In this document: positions 28,231 to 37,507 of the stretch, piece after piece
Numbering within the stretch: the first letter of the stretch is position 1
How the letters are laid out: every line of letters begins with the position of its first letter
DNA from: Mesorhizobium sp. J8
Lineage (GTDB): Bacteria; Pseudomonadota; Alphaproteobacteria; Rhizobiales; Rhizobiaceae
DNA: 64,000 nt
NCBI RefSeq assembly: GCF_016591715.1
Contig: NZ_AP024109.1
Coordinates: forward strand, 1,488,001 to 1,552,000
Direction of reading: 5' to 3'
Program-made: the position numbers and the translations under genes
Notes under the pieces: model-generated
Told to the model about the DNA's origin: nothing
What the model saw: the letters and a program-made list of their open reading frames with translations, nothing else
Database searches by the model: none

Positions 28231-28387
28231 CCGGAGGAAGGCAAAAGCTGCCTCGCACGGATCAAGAACGGGATCGCTTTGGATTAAGAGCCGCGTTCGT
28301 CAGCGGTATGAGGCGGCCAGGCTTGATCGCCATTGAGCAGTAGGCGTTTTTCCCGGCGCCGTTGCACGGAGGAGGGGATATTCATCG
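28231..28387. repeat. Diverged direct repeat, copy B (nifQ end remnant plus rpoN2 end)
   Basis: The first part, on the plus strand, would encode CLARIKNGIALD and then a stop, a second nifQ C-terminus. The remainder is the genuine 3' end of rpoN2. See copy A at 26269-26420. Confidence 0.8.
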
Positions 28388-29771
28388 CTTCGCGATATTT
28401 TGTGACGGTGCGGCGCGCAACATTGATGCCGGTTTCCTTCAGCCGGACGGCGATGTCATCATCGGAGAGCACGTCACGAGGCGACTCTTGAGCAACTATC
28501 GACTTGATCTGGTGCCGGACGGCTTCGGCGGAGTGCGCGTCACCGCCTTGGCAGGAGGCAATCGCCACCGTGAAAAAATACTTCAGTTCGAATACACCGC
28601 GTGGCGTGAGCATATACTTGTTCGAGGTCACCCGGCTCACCGTCGACTCGTGCACGTTGATCGCCTCAGCGACAGTCCTGAGATTGAGAGGCCGCAGATG
28701 CGCGACGCCGTGTTCCAAGAAGGCATCCTGTTGGCGCACGATTTCAGTCGCAACCTTAAGAATCGTCTTGGCACGCTGATCGAGGCTGCGGATCAACCAG
28801 TTCGCATTTTGCAGGCATTCGTTCAGAAACGCTTGGTCTTTCGAATTCTGCGCCGTGTGTCGCGAGACTTCCGCATAGTAGGTTTGGTTGATCAAAACCT
28901 TGGGCAGCGCGTCCGGGTCAAGTTCGACCTGCCATCCACCTCCGGGCGAGGGCGTGACCCACACGTCGGGTACAATGGTTTCCGGCGCTCCAGATTGGAA
29001 GCGGTTTCCAGGCTTGGGATCGAGCGCACGGATTTCATGCAACATCTCGAGAAGATCGTCTTCGTCGACGCAGCAGCGCTGCTTCAATGCCTGAAAATCG
29101 CGTCGCGCAAGCTTCTCAAGATTGGCAACCAAAGCGGCCATCGCCGGGTCGAACCGGTCTCGCTGGCGCAACTGGATCTCGAGACATTCGCCGAGGGTGC
29201 GCGCAAAAATTCCCGGCGGATCAAAGTGCTGCAAGGTTGCGAGAACCCGTTCCACATCCGTTTCCCGCGCACCTACTCTGCCGGCGAGTTCCAGAAGATC
29301 TACCCGAAGATAGCCGGTGTCCTCTAGATGAGCGGCAAGCTCGCCGGCAATCAGCCGCTCCTGTGGTGTGAATGCGGTCAGCGCGATCTGACGAGCGACA
29401 TGGTCATGCAGTGTTTCTATGCAGGCGGCGAACTCGTCCAGGGCAGGCCGACCACCCTCGGGGACATTCGTCGTGTTGCGCAGCGACTTCCATTCCCCGA
29501 GCCGCTCGGGGGACTCCGCGCTCGTAGGCTTAACAGTGACGTTTTCGCTTGCGCCGGTGTACTGATCCTCTCCTGAGTTCGGCAAAACATCGCCAAGAGC
29601 CTCGCCGTCGTTTGAAGCAGGCTCCAAAAGCGGATTCTTCTCGAGTTCCTGCTCCACGAATTGATGCAGCTCGGCGCGAGCCAGTTGCAGCAGGCGAATC
29701 GACTCAATGAGCTGAGGCGATGCCACCATTGATTGCTTCTGGCGTTGAAGCAGCCTTGCCGAGGACAGCAT
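28284..29771 (-). CDS. rpoN: RNA polymerase sigma-54 factor (second copy type, RpoN2)
   Basis: The protein has all three sigma54 regions. Region I at the N-terminus includes RLLQRQKQSMVASPQLIESI with the ELEKNPLLE block. A core-binding region follows. The C-terminus carries the RpoN box ARRTVTKYREAMNIPSS. It is the sigma factor used by NifA at GG-N10-GC promoters. In Mesorhizobium and NGR234 a second rpoN lies in the symbiotic region, and this gene has that context. It is 68 bp downstream of the peroxiredoxin gene and probably co-transcribed. The nearest AGGAG is 13 bases from the ATG, farther than usual. Confidence 0.96.
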   Translation of the reverse strand: MLSSARLLQRQKQSMVASPQLIESIRLLQLARAELHQFVEQELEKNPLLEPASNDGEALGDVLPNSGEDQYTGASENVTVKPTSAESPERLGEWKSLRNTTNVPEGGRPALDEFAACIETLHDHVARQIALTAFTPQERLIAGELAAHLEDTGYLRVDLLELAGRVGARETDVERVLATLQHFDPPGIFARTLGECLEIQLRQRDRFDPAMAALVANLEKLARRDFQALKQRCCVDEDDLLEMLHEIRALDPKPGNRFQSGAPETIVPDVWVTPSPGGGWQVELDPDALPKVLINQTYYAEVSRHTAQNSKDQAFLNECLQNANWLIRSLDQRAKTILKVATEIVRQQDAFLEHGVAHLRPLNLRTVAEAINVHESTVSRVTSNKYMLTPRGVFELKYFFTVAIASCQGGDAHSAEAVRHQIKSIVAQESPRDVLSDDDIAVRLKETGINVARRTVTKYREAMNIPSSVQRRREKRLLLNGDQAWPPHTADERGS

Positions 29772-29839
29772 GTTGAGCGCGAAACTCCTATCGAGGAGGC
29801 TCTTGGCCGTGTGTAATGGGCTGCCAGACGTTCACTCGG

Positions 29840-30376
29840 TCATGCGGCGGCCTTCAGCGTCTCAAGAACGTTTTGCGGGGATGAGATGTCATAGGGATCG
29901 GTCTCGCAGTTGTCGGAAAAACCTTCTTCCTCGAACCACTGGTCCACCTCGCCGTCGTTGATCAGAGCGGCGTAGCGCCAGGAGCGCAGTCCGAAGCCGA
30001 GATTGTCCTTCGCAACCAGCATGCCCATTTTGCGCGTGAACTCGCCGGAGCCGTCCGGGATTAGCTCGACCTTCTGGAGGCCTAAAGATTTGCCCCACGC
30101 ATTCATGACGAAGGCATCGTTGACGGAGATGCAGTAGATTGCGTCAATTCCCTCCTTCTTGAACTCGTCATAGAGTTTTTCGAAATCGGGTAGCTGGTAG
30201 GTCGAGCACGTAGGGGTAAAGGCGCCAGGCAGCGAAAACAGGATGACGCACTTGCCGCCGAAATAGTCATCGGATGTCTTGTCTTCCCAGCGGTATGGAT
30301 TTGGCCCCTCGATAGACTCATCGCGAACACGGGTGCGAAAGGTAACGAAGGGAACCTTCTTCGTGAGGGTCATCAA
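29840..30376 (-). CDS. Peroxiredoxin (Prx5-type), 178 aa
   Basis: The peroxidatic cysteine lies in SLPGAFTPTCSTYQLPDFE, the signature of the Prx5/AhpE-like thiol peroxidases, and WGKSLGL and YAALINDGEV follow. The enzyme would reduce hydrogen peroxide or alkyl hydroperoxides, useful for oxygen-sensitive nitrogenase. A good ribosome-binding site (AAAGGAGC) precedes the ATG, which overlaps the stop of the Irr-like gene. I recall a related gene near nif genes in NGR234 (y4vD). It probably shares the sigma54 promoter at 31037 with its neighbours. Confidence 0.92.
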   Translation of the reverse strand: MMTLTKKVPFVTFRTRVRDESIEGPNPYRWEDKTSDDYFGGKCVILFSLPGAFTPTCSTYQLPDFEKLYDEFKKEGIDAIYCISVNDAFVMNAWGKSLGLQKVELIPDGSGEFTRKMGMLVAKDNLGFGLRSWRYAALINDGEVDQWFEEEGFSDNCETDPYDISSPQNVLETLKAAA

Positions 30377-30990
30377 GTTGCTCCTTTAACAAGAGGGCAT
30401 GGCTTCTGGGCAGGAGCCGACGCAACGTCGACTCGGCCGGCATGCCGGAAATGAGATGAAGGCCTTGGCGGCTTCCAAATCGCTCTTCCATCCGGTTTGT
30501 ACGGAAAGGCCTTGGCCCATCCTCTTCGTGATCCGAATGGCCGGATCGATATGAGTGATTTGGGCGGATCGAACAACCCATTTACGGCAAATGGCACTGG
30601 TCGGATACCGATAACCCGCTGCTTCTCCTCAACGAGAAGGTAGCGGTGGTCGACAGTATGAAAGTCGAAATGGGCGTGTGGCGCCGCGACTGTGACGTCG
30701 TGCAGGAGCCTCGCCTCACGAAACTGATTGAGCGCTTTGCGGGCGGTTGCCGGTGAGGCGCCGACATTGATTGCAGGTACCCTTTGAGGGAGCACCTTGA
30801 CATTCACATGCTGATGGGGACCGGCAAGTAGCAGTTGGGCCAAGGTCACGCGCTTGGATATTGTCCTGCGACCAGACGTGCGCAGAAGAGCTAGCGAGCA
30901 CGGACGTCTGAAGGGAACGACCTCCCGACGGTTATTCGCAAGGGAGGCCGTCGCTTCAGGCGTTTGTCTGGAGCGTCGCCTTTCAGCCAT
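30373..30990 (-). CDS. Irr/Fur-like regulator with an unusual tail (possibly decaying)
   Basis: The central part aligns without gaps to Irr-type Fur proteins: RTISKRVTLAQLLLAG matches the RPTRQR helix, ATARKALNQFREARLLHDV matches VYNTLNQF-EAGLLREV, and FDFHTVDHRYLLVEE matches the metal-binding FDTN-SDHHHFFVE. Several ligand histidines are changed. The C-terminal ~75 residues are unlike the family and may come from a frameshift. I start at 30990 because an in-frame ATG at 31053 would lie upstream of the predicted sigma54 transcription start. The stop overlaps the peroxiredoxin ATG. Whether it still binds heme or DNA is unknown. Confidence 0.6.
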   Translation of the reverse strand: MAERRRSRQTPEATASLANNRREVVPFRRPCSLALLRTSGRRTISKRVTLAQLLLAGPHQHVNVKVLPQRVPAINVGASPATARKALNQFREARLLHDVTVAAPHAHFDFHTVDHRYLLVEEKQRVIGIRPVPFAVNGLFDPPKSLISIRPFGSRRGWAKAFPYKPDGRAIWKPPRPSSHFRHAGRVDVASAPAQKPCPLVKGAT

Positions 30991-31036
30991 GGTTCGCTCA
31001 TGCCTTGTCTGTGGTTCGATGGTTCTGATGAGTTGG

Positions 31037-31052
31037 CGCAAATGCCATGCCA
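31037..31052 (-). promoter_or_regulatory. Sigma54 promoter of the Irr-like/peroxiredoxin/rpoN2 unit
   Basis: On the minus strand the site is TGGCATGGCATTTGCG, with GG and GC ten bases apart. It lies about 48 bp before the chosen start of the Irr-like gene. A TGT-N10-ACA match lies far upstream at 31339-31354, about 290 bp away; I am unsure it acts here. Confidence 0.7.
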
Positions 31053-32257
31053 TCTGGCTTCGATTTCGCTTTGAACAGAAGGATCACGCCTTCGCAGTAG
31101 CCACGGGGCAAAACCTGCAGGGTAAGTCGATCTGCTAGACTCGCCGGACCGCGTAACTCAAAGCCCGTCCGCCGCGGCGATTGCGGACCCAACAGTTCCC
31201 GCATCGGTCACCAGATTCTTTTCTGGCGCTGCTTTGTCGCTGCGGCGGCAGCAGCCCGCGGGCTCGATCAACGAGAAGCGTTTAATGCGCGGGGAGGTCA
31301 AAGCCGTCCCGAACAGCCCGATTCGATCAATCTTTTTGTGTCCGAAGGGCGACAAAAACGTCGGAAGCCCAACCAAAGGGCAAGGGCCGGACCGCGGGAA
31401 CGGAGAAGTGATGCGCCCGACGAGATGAAACCGAGCACCTATAACCACCCCATCAACCTGAAGCGCACATTCAGAATGGTCGTCATCGCTGAAACCGAGG
31501 CCCCGGATGATGGTTCGTTGAATTGATCCGTGAGACAGCTCAACCCGATGCAGTTCGAACTTGTTCGCAATGGCTATGCCCTTGAGATAGACGAACTTGC
31601 GGCGCTGCGCAGCCTCGACCTCCATGTGCCGGCTTCCCCATGCTTCCGTTTGGAGAACTTCGTGCAGTGAAGGTGATCATTGATCGGCTTGAGGAAGTCG
31701 AAAGCCTCACGCTACGAGCAATCGGGTCCGCATGAGTGCGTACCGGGCCAACTTCTATGATATCACCACCAATAAGATCATATAAGAAATCGAGATCGAG
31801 GCAGATCGTTTCCCTGGTTCCACCCGTGAGGGCTGAGGGAAGCCGTCGCTTTCGCTCACGCCGACGCGTGATAGCACTTTTCAGCCGCGGCTGCCCGGAA
31901 CCCGACAGCACCGGGTCCTGTCTTTAGATGGCTGATTCAACGTCTGAGGTCCACATTGGGATCTCGCTGAACATCGCCCCGAAGCTCACCGCCTCTAACT
32001 TGCTTTCCCCACCGAGCGGTAGAGCCCTTTTGTCAGGACAGCATGCGAATCGCCCTCCCAAGGCACCTTAGCCCGGCAGCAAGGACTCGGCAGCTACCGG
32101 ACGGGATACCCTAGCACCACCTGAGGCTATCGAAGCGTTGCAAACACGCCAACCTGCTGATCGCAGGAAGGCGTGAAGGCTGACTAGCAGTGCGATGCGC
32201 CCCGTTCGGCAACGAGGCTGCAAAGTTAGCGAGCCATGGCGCCTGGGCGTCGAAGCA
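31053..32257. other. Intergenic, 1.2 kb, no gene supported
   Basis: It holds one TGT-N10-ACA match (31339-31354) and several short frames on both strands. None of them resembles a family I know. It may be decayed DNA. Confidence 0.45.
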
Positions 32258-32713
32258 CTACGCTTTCGCCTTCCGTTTCGCTGGAGTCTTTGTTGCTGAC
32301 ACTGCGGTCGGCTTGCGCCCCAGCCCGGCGGCCTTGGCGAGCGAGGATCGCTGGGCCGCGTAGTTTGGCGCAACCATGGGATAGTCCGGCTTCAGTCCCC
32401 ATTTCTCGCGGTATTCGTCCGGAGTGAGCCCGTAATGGACAGCCAGGTGCCGCTTCAGCGATTTGAACTTCTTGCCGTCCTCGAGACAGATGATGTGGTC
32501 CGCTGTCACTGATCTCCTGGGATTCACCGCCGGTTCCTGTTTCGGTTGGTCGGTTGCGGCTGGCTGGCCGATTCCTGACAGCGACGAATGAATCGAAGCA
32601 ATGAGATCCGGCAGTCCGGAGGCGGGGAGGGGATTTTTGCTCACATATGCCGAGACAATATCCGCGGTCAGTCCAACCAGATGATCACTCTGCGTCTGGT
32701 GTTGTTCGTCCAA
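32258..32713 (-). CDS. MucR/Ros-family transcriptional regulator
   Basis: The 151-residue protein has the Ros/MucR DNA-binding domain with [19 protein letters not shown] and [15 protein letters not shown]. In the zinc-finger core, [10 protein letters not shown] has aspartate where Ros has its second cysteine, and the last zinc histidine position is tyrosine. From memory, several M. loti Ros homologues (the Ml proteins) likewise lack the zinc site yet fold. MucR proteins silence exopolysaccharide and horizontally acquired genes by binding AT-rich DNA. The tail is lysine/alanine rich. Confidence 0.93.
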   Translation of the reverse strand: MDEQHQTQSDHLVGLTADIVSAYVSKNPLPASGLPDLIASIHSSLSGIGQPAATDQPKQEPAVNPRRSVTADHIICLEDGKKFKSLKRHLAVHYGLTPDEYREKWGLKPDYPMVAPNYAAQRSSLAKAAGLGRKPTAVSATKTPAKRKAKA

Positions 32714-33147
32714 GGTATTCGCTCCTAAGTACCGATTAAAAGGCGTCCCCCCGCTCGCGAGCCGTTATGTACTGCAGTTTCTGCGGCTCGCCAATGGAGT
32801 TGCGGCATCACGGTCGAAAAATCTCAGATGCTTGTCGGTCAGTCGGGTGATCGGAAACCCATTCGGTTGAATAGGCTGACCTACCGGCATCTTCGCCCTT
32901 GCCGATTTTTCGTATTTCAACTGAGACGCAAGTGATAGAAACATGCGAGTCTTGATATTCGGCTAGAGCGATACGTTCACTTCGCGATCAGAATTCGTAT
33001 GCAGCGTTGTTGCTTCGAAATCCATGTAACAACGTGTCAGAGGTAGCTTTTGGCATCAATAAAATCATGCTGCACTAAACAAGGGTTCAAACCGTGGACA
33101 AGAATCGGCTAGGTTGGACTTGAACGACGAACATAGTGGAGGGGCAG
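32714..33147. other. Intergenic, 434 bp, rather AT-rich
   Basis: This stretch lies between the divergent mucR-type gene and the DUF2235 gene. I see no clear promoter match or gene. It should carry promoters for both flanking genes. Confidence 0.5.
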
Positions 33148-34308
33148 GTGGGCGCTCCCAAGCGAATAGCAGTGTTTCTCGACGGCACCTGGAACACCGT
33201 CGGAGACAACACAAACGTATGGCGGCTAAAGTCGCTTTGCGATCCGGCTGATCCTGAGCAGGCGGTTTACTACAGCGTTGGGGTGGGCACTCAACTGGGC
33301 GAGAGGATCCGCGGCGGTCTTTTCGGCTATGGTCTCGATCACGAGATTACGGATGCCTACAAATGGCTTGTCGACAACTATAACGAGGGCGACCGCCTGT
33401 TCATCTTCGGGTTCAGTCGCGGCGCCTACACGGCAAGAAGCTTATCTGGCTTCATATCGAAATGCGGTCTCCTAAAGCCAGGATCGCCGCTGTCCATCAA
33501 CCAGCTCTACGGCCGTTATCGCCGCAGGACCGACAGGACGATCCGGGAACTGATCCAGAGCATCGAGAGCGGAGCGACCCCTCAAGCAAGCCTGGTGCTC
33601 GAGGAATCGTGGCTGCTTCGATATTCAAGCCCTATCACCATCGACTTCATCGGCGTCTGGGACACGGTGGGGTCCTTGGGCGTTCCCGTCGGCATGAAGC
33701 GCAACGTCGCGAAATACCGGTTCCTCGATACTCATCTGAGGCTAAGCAATACCAATGCCTACCATGCCTTGGCTGTCGATGAGCACCGCGCTTCCTTCAC
33801 TCCTACGCTTTGGACCAGAACAACCGCTGCCGGGGCAAACCCCGCACCAGCCAGGCCTATCGAGAATGTGGAACAGCGCTGGTTCGTGGGCGCCCATGCC
33901 AATGTTGGTGGAGGCTATCCCAGCGATCTGCTGGCGCAGGTCCCGCTAGGTTGGCTGATGGCGAAAGCCGCAACTCATGGGCTCAAGTTTCGCGGGGTGG
34001 TCGAAACCGATCAAGCCAATGTCAATTCGCCAATAGCGGACTCGTATGCGGGCTTTCTAGAGGGCATGTATCGGTTCTTCAGCCGCCGTTACTTCCGACC
34101 GATCGGGGCGGAAGCGTCCGTCGGCAGTACCGCCACAACTTCGACAATCAACGAAACGATCGACCGGAGCGTGTTTGACCGTTGGCGGACAAACCCGTCA
34201 TACAGGCCTCAAAACCTGGAGGCCTGGGCCAGCCGAAACCGAGTGGACCCGTCGGAAATCACTCATTCCGTGCTGGCAGCCGATGCGAATGTAAAAGTGC
34301 CGGACTAG
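33148..34308 (+). CDS. DUF2235 alpha/beta-hydrolase (Tle1-like lipase fold), 386 aa
   Basis: The protein shows the DUF2235 pattern: RIAVFLDGTWNT at the start, the serine nucleophile in FGFSRGAYTARSL, the acid region in FIGVWDTVGSLG and HANVGGGYP near the histidine. The family includes the Tle1 phospholipase effectors of type VI secretion, but many members are stand-alone proteins. No immunity gene or secretion gene lies beside it. I chose GTG 33148, five bases after GGAGG; an earlier GTG at 33136 is possible. Its substrate is unknown. Confidence 0.8.
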   Translation: MGAPKRIAVFLDGTWNTVGDNTNVWRLKSLCDPADPEQAVYYSVGVGTQLGERIRGGLFGYGLDHEITDAYKWLVDNYNEGDRLFIFGFSRGAYTARSLSGFISKCGLLKPGSPLSINQLYGRYRRRTDRTIRELIQSIESGATPQASLVLEESWLLRYSSPITIDFIGVWDTVGSLGVPVGMKRNVAKYRFLDTHLRLSNTNAYHALAVDEHRASFTPTLWTRTTAAGANPAPARPIENVEQRWFVGAHANVGGGYPSDLLAQVPLGWLMAKAATHGLKFRGVVETDQANVNSPIADSYAGFLEGMYRFFSRRYFRPIGAEASVGSTATTSTINETIDRSVFDRWRTNPSYRPQNLEAWASRNRVDPSEITHSVLAADANVKVPD

Positions 34309-34525
34309 CCTGCGCCAGAACAATGGTTAGAGGCGAGGCTTCCGGCAGCCGAGTTCTGGTCGGGGCAGTACTGGCGGCCGGGCGGCCACATCCTGGCCGG
34401 CAGCGTGGATGAAGTTCCTGCTTGTCCCGCCTCCTCTTTGATGCTTGAGCTGCGGGGAGCGTGTCCCTGTTCCGGCGGCTCGGCGACCTTCTGTGCCGCG
34501 CTACCACACCCGGTCTGGACTGGCA

Positions 34526-34875
34526 TCAGGCCGCGTCCGGCCTGTGTATCGTCTTGACCTCCTGGAAATCCTCGAGGCCGAACTTGCCGCCTTCGCGCCC
34601 ATTGCCGGACTGCTTATATCCGCCGAATGGGCTGCCATATCGCAGCGGCGCGCCATTGATGTGCACCATCCCCGCGCGCAGCCGGGACGCGACCCGCTCT
34701 GCCCGGGCAGGGTCTCGTGTCTGGATGTAAGCGACAAGACCGTATGAGGTATCGTTCGCGATTTCGATCGCATCTTCTTCCGTGTCGAAGGGCAAGGACC
34801 GGGCCGAACACTTCCTCGCGTGCGATGCGCATCGCGTTGTCAACGTCGGCAAAAATAGTCGGCCTGACGAACTAG
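34526..34875 (-). pseudogene. Aldehyde dehydrogenase, C-terminal fragment with frameshift
   Basis: One frame reads [20 protein letters not shown] and VFGPVLA, the EEVFGPV block of aldehyde dehydrogenases. After a frameshift a second frame reads [17 protein letters not shown] and [20 protein letters not shown]. Only about 115 of the ~480 family residues remain, so the gene is dead. Confidence 0.85.
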
Positions 34876-34925
34876 CCTTGCATCACCCCATCTGCGGGTC
34901 AAGGCCGCGCAGCAGGACATCGATC

Positions 34926-35100
34926 AGGATGGAAGCGGACGGGATGGTGAGCCGCAAGGTCCATCCGACCGTGCCGCCTCAGGTCGAGTATGGCCTGACG
35001 GAGTTAGGCAGTTCCCTTGCCGTACCGATCATGCAACTGGCTGCATGGGTCCTGGATCATCGGGGGGCAATCGAAGCCCATTTGCGTTCCACGACAAAGA
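34926..35100 (+). pseudogene. HxlR-type regulator, C-terminal fragment
   Basis: The frame encodes RMEADGMVSRKVHPTVPPQV followed by EYGLTELGSSLAVP, the wing and C-terminal helix of HxlR family regulators. The helix-turn-helix part upstream is missing. It is a remnant beside the broken aldehyde dehydrogenase. Confidence 0.75.
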
Positions 35101-35173
35101 GACAAAGCACGTGCGGAAATAGTCCGGCAGCTTTCCCCGCCGTGCCGTGCGAGCTGCATGTGTGCTTCCGGGG

Positions 35174-36055
35174 TTATGGACTTGGCTCAACGATGTTCTG
35201 CATTTTTCCGGCGTCCCGCCGCGGAGGTGCGCCGAAGAGGCGTTTGTACTCTCGGCTGAATTGCGAAACGCTCTCGTAACCGACCGCGTAGGCCACGCTC
35301 GCCGCCTCCGTATGCTCCGTGATCAGGCGCCGACGCGCCTCATGCAGGCGGATTTGCTTCTGGTACTGGAGCGGGCTCAAACCCGTAATCGCCTTGAAGT
35401 GGCGATGGAACACCGATTCGCTCATGCCGGCCACCATGGCCATGGCCTCGATGCTCAGATGCTGTGCGTAGCGCTCGCGAATCCATGCCATTGCCCGCCG
35501 GATATGTGACAGGCGGCTGCCGGTGCCGGCGATCTGCCGAAGCAGCGCGCCCTGTGGTCCCATGAGGAGGCGGAACATAAGTTCGTGCTCCCTGTGACGT
35601 GCCATCACCGGAATCTCACTGGGGTGGTCCAGAAGTTCCGCGAAGCGCCGCCAAGCCTCGATCAGTGCCGGCCCTGCAGGGCTAAATCCAAACCCCTTAT
35701 CCATCGGCAATTCCGGCATGCCGCCCATCTCCACGAGCAGCGCCGAGATCACCCCCGGATCGATGTAGAGGTTGATCGCGACATAGGGCTGCTCGGCCGA
35801 AGCCTTGCTGATCTGACCCATTGCGGCGAGTTCGGCTGCCACCACCATGCAGTGTCCGGCGCCGTACTCCAGCACCTGGTCGCCGATGAAGACCTGCTTG
35901 GACCCTTGCAGCACAAAGCAGACAACGGGGTCGTAGACCAACCAGCCGGGCTCGGAGGGTCGGTCGAAGGTGCTGACGCTGACCCGCGGCATTTTCGGTT
36001 GCGGCTTGCCGGCATGGCGCAGGACGACGGCTTTGAGTTGCGCAAGATCGGTCAT
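35174..36055 (-). CDS. AraC-family regulator with AraC_N domain, 293 aa
   Basis: The N-terminal part (PVVCFVLQGSKQVFIGDQVL) is the AraC_N cupin-like domain. The C-terminal ~100 residues hold two helix-turn-helix motifs (LSIEAMAMVAGMSESVFHRH and SVAYAVGYESVSQFSREYKR). The ATG at 36055 was chosen; an in-frame ATG 39 bp upstream exists. The gene is divergent from an aldo/keto reductase, about 135 bp away, a common pairing in which the regulator controls the reductase. Confidence 0.92.
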   Translation of the reverse strand: MTDLAQLKAVVLRHAGKPQPKMPRVSVSTFDRPSEPGWLVYDPVVCFVLQGSKQVFIGDQVLEYGAGHCMVVAAELAAMGQISKASAEQPYVAINLYIDPGVISALLVEMGGMPELPMDKGFGFSPAGPALIEAWRRFAELLDHPSEIPVMARHREHELMFRLLMGPQGALLRQIAGTGSRLSHIRRAMAWIRERYAQHLSIEAMAMVAGMSESVFHRHFKAITGLSPLQYQKQIRLHEARRRLITEHTEAASVAYAVGYESVSQFSREYKRLFGAPPRRDAGKMQNIVEPSP

Positions 36056-36189
36056 GAGACGATCTGCTCCCCTTCGCCTGGAACCGTCAAGCAATCGGCA
36101 GGATCAGGCAATGAATCACCAGAATCGAGCATCGCCCAGTCGGCCTCTAAAAGCCACATTGGTGCGACATATGCCAAAGGACATTCACG

Positions 36190-37134
36190 ATGCAGCAGCG
36201 CAAGCTTGGCCGCCACGGCCTCACGGCCGGTGCCATTGGTTATGGTGCCATGGGTACGGCCATCGGCTATGGCCCCAGCGACGACAAGGAATCGATCACG
36301 GCCATCCGCCGTGCCCATGAACTCGGCGTCACCCACTTCGACACTGCCCGCATGTATGGCTGGGGCGAAGGCGAGAAGCTGCTCGGTATTGCCCTGCGCC
36401 CGATCCGCGACCAGGTGACGATCGCAACGAAATTCGGCTTGACGGAAAGCTACGCTCCCGACTCCCGACCGGAAATCATACGCCAGGTCGTGGACTCCAG
36501 CCTCAGGAATCTGGGCGTCGAGACCATCGATTTGCTCTACCAACACATCCCCGACCCCAGCGTCCCAATCGAGGACGTCGTGGGCGTAATGCGGGATTTT
36601 GTCCAAGCGGGCAAGGTGAGATATCTCGGCCTGTCCAACTCGGACGAGGATACCATCCGTCGCGCCAGCGCTGTCGCCCCTATTTCGGTGCAGCAATACC
36701 AGTACTCAATATTCGCCCGGGATGTAGAGCCGCTCCTGCCGGTCCTTGAGGAACTGGATATCGGTCTGGTGGCATACTCGCCGCTGGCGCGTGGTTTCTT
36801 GACTGGCCACGTAACATCTCGCGATCACTACGCCGACGACGATTTTCGGCAGAATCTCGGGTGGTGGGCGCCAGGGAATTTCGGCAAGAACATAGAGATC
36901 GCGCAGGAGCTCACATCACTCGCTACCGCCAAAGGCGTCAGCCTCTCTCAGCTTGCGTTAGCCTGGCTGCTGGCGCGAAAGAACTACATCATTCCCATCC
37001 CAGGTTCTCGCAACCCAAAACGTGTGCAGGAGAACACTTTGGCTGCCGAACTCCTGCTGACGGATGCCGATCTCAAGCGCATTGACGAGATCGCGCCGAC
37101 CGGGGGCGTCGGTGGACGTGTTTGGGGTGAGTAG
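36190..37134 (+). CDS. Aldo/keto reductase, 314 aa
   Basis: The catalytic tetrad of the aldo/keto reductases can be seen: aspartate and tyrosine in HFDTARMYGWGE, lysine in TIATKFGL and histidine in LLYQHIPDP. The cofactor end has IIPIPGSRNPKRVQEN, typical for NADPH binding. The enzyme is cytoplasmic and would reduce aldehydes or ketones to alcohols. It is transcribed away from the AraC regulator. The sequence is closest in style to the YghZ/AKR11-13 type proteins. Confidence 0.93.
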   Translation: MQQRKLGRHGLTAGAIGYGAMGTAIGYGPSDDKESITAIRRAHELGVTHFDTARMYGWGEGEKLLGIALRPIRDQVTIATKFGLTESYAPDSRPEIIRQVVDSSLRNLGVETIDLLYQHIPDPSVPIEDVVGVMRDFVQAGKVRYLGLSNSDEDTIRRASAVAPISVQQYQYSIFARDVEPLLPVLEELDIGLVAYSPLARGFLTGHVTSRDHYADDDFRQNLGWWAPGNFGKNIEIAQELTSLATAKGVSLSQLALAWLLARKNYIIPIPGSRNPKRVQENTLAAELLLTDADLKRIDEIAPTGGVGGRVWGE

Positions 37135-37507
37135 GATCACCCCGTAGGAAGGGTGTTTTCAAGTCCGCGCATCTGCGTCTGGAAGGGTTGGGTATCTGGA
37201 ACACATGAAGCGCTGTGAGCTGCCGAGCCTGCTCCTTTCCGCTCCGGAAGGCACCGACATACGATCACCTGTATGGGTTCATGGAATGGCTTTAGCGGAG
37301 CTTGTTTCGAGCCATAGCTTCACAGATTGGCTTTGGGCATGGGCTTGATGTCAAGTTTGGAAATTATAGCTTATGGATTTCTCGTTTTCCAAAAAAATGA
37401 AATTATAGATTGATTATTTAATAAGAGGTACACACATTGCAGCTATGAATGAATTTTTTTTTGGCCGCCGAAATGATGGGTAGGGCCGAGAGTTAAGGAA
37501 AAGCTGC
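37135..37507. other. Intergenic, 373 bp, with an AT-rich block
   Basis: Bases about 37350-37450 are strikingly AT-rich for this window. This is typical of horizontally acquired DNA and of a promoter region for the hipA-type gene. No specific operator was recognised. Confidence 0.5.

Noticed and set aside
31339..31354. TGT-N10-ACA match upstream of the Irr-like promoter
   Set aside because: About 290 bp from the promoter, farther than usual; it may be chance, so it was not listed as a separate feature.
31158..31625. Minus-strand frame of about 155 codons
   Set aside because: No family resemblance and arginine/serine-rich composition typical of non-coding GC-rich DNA.
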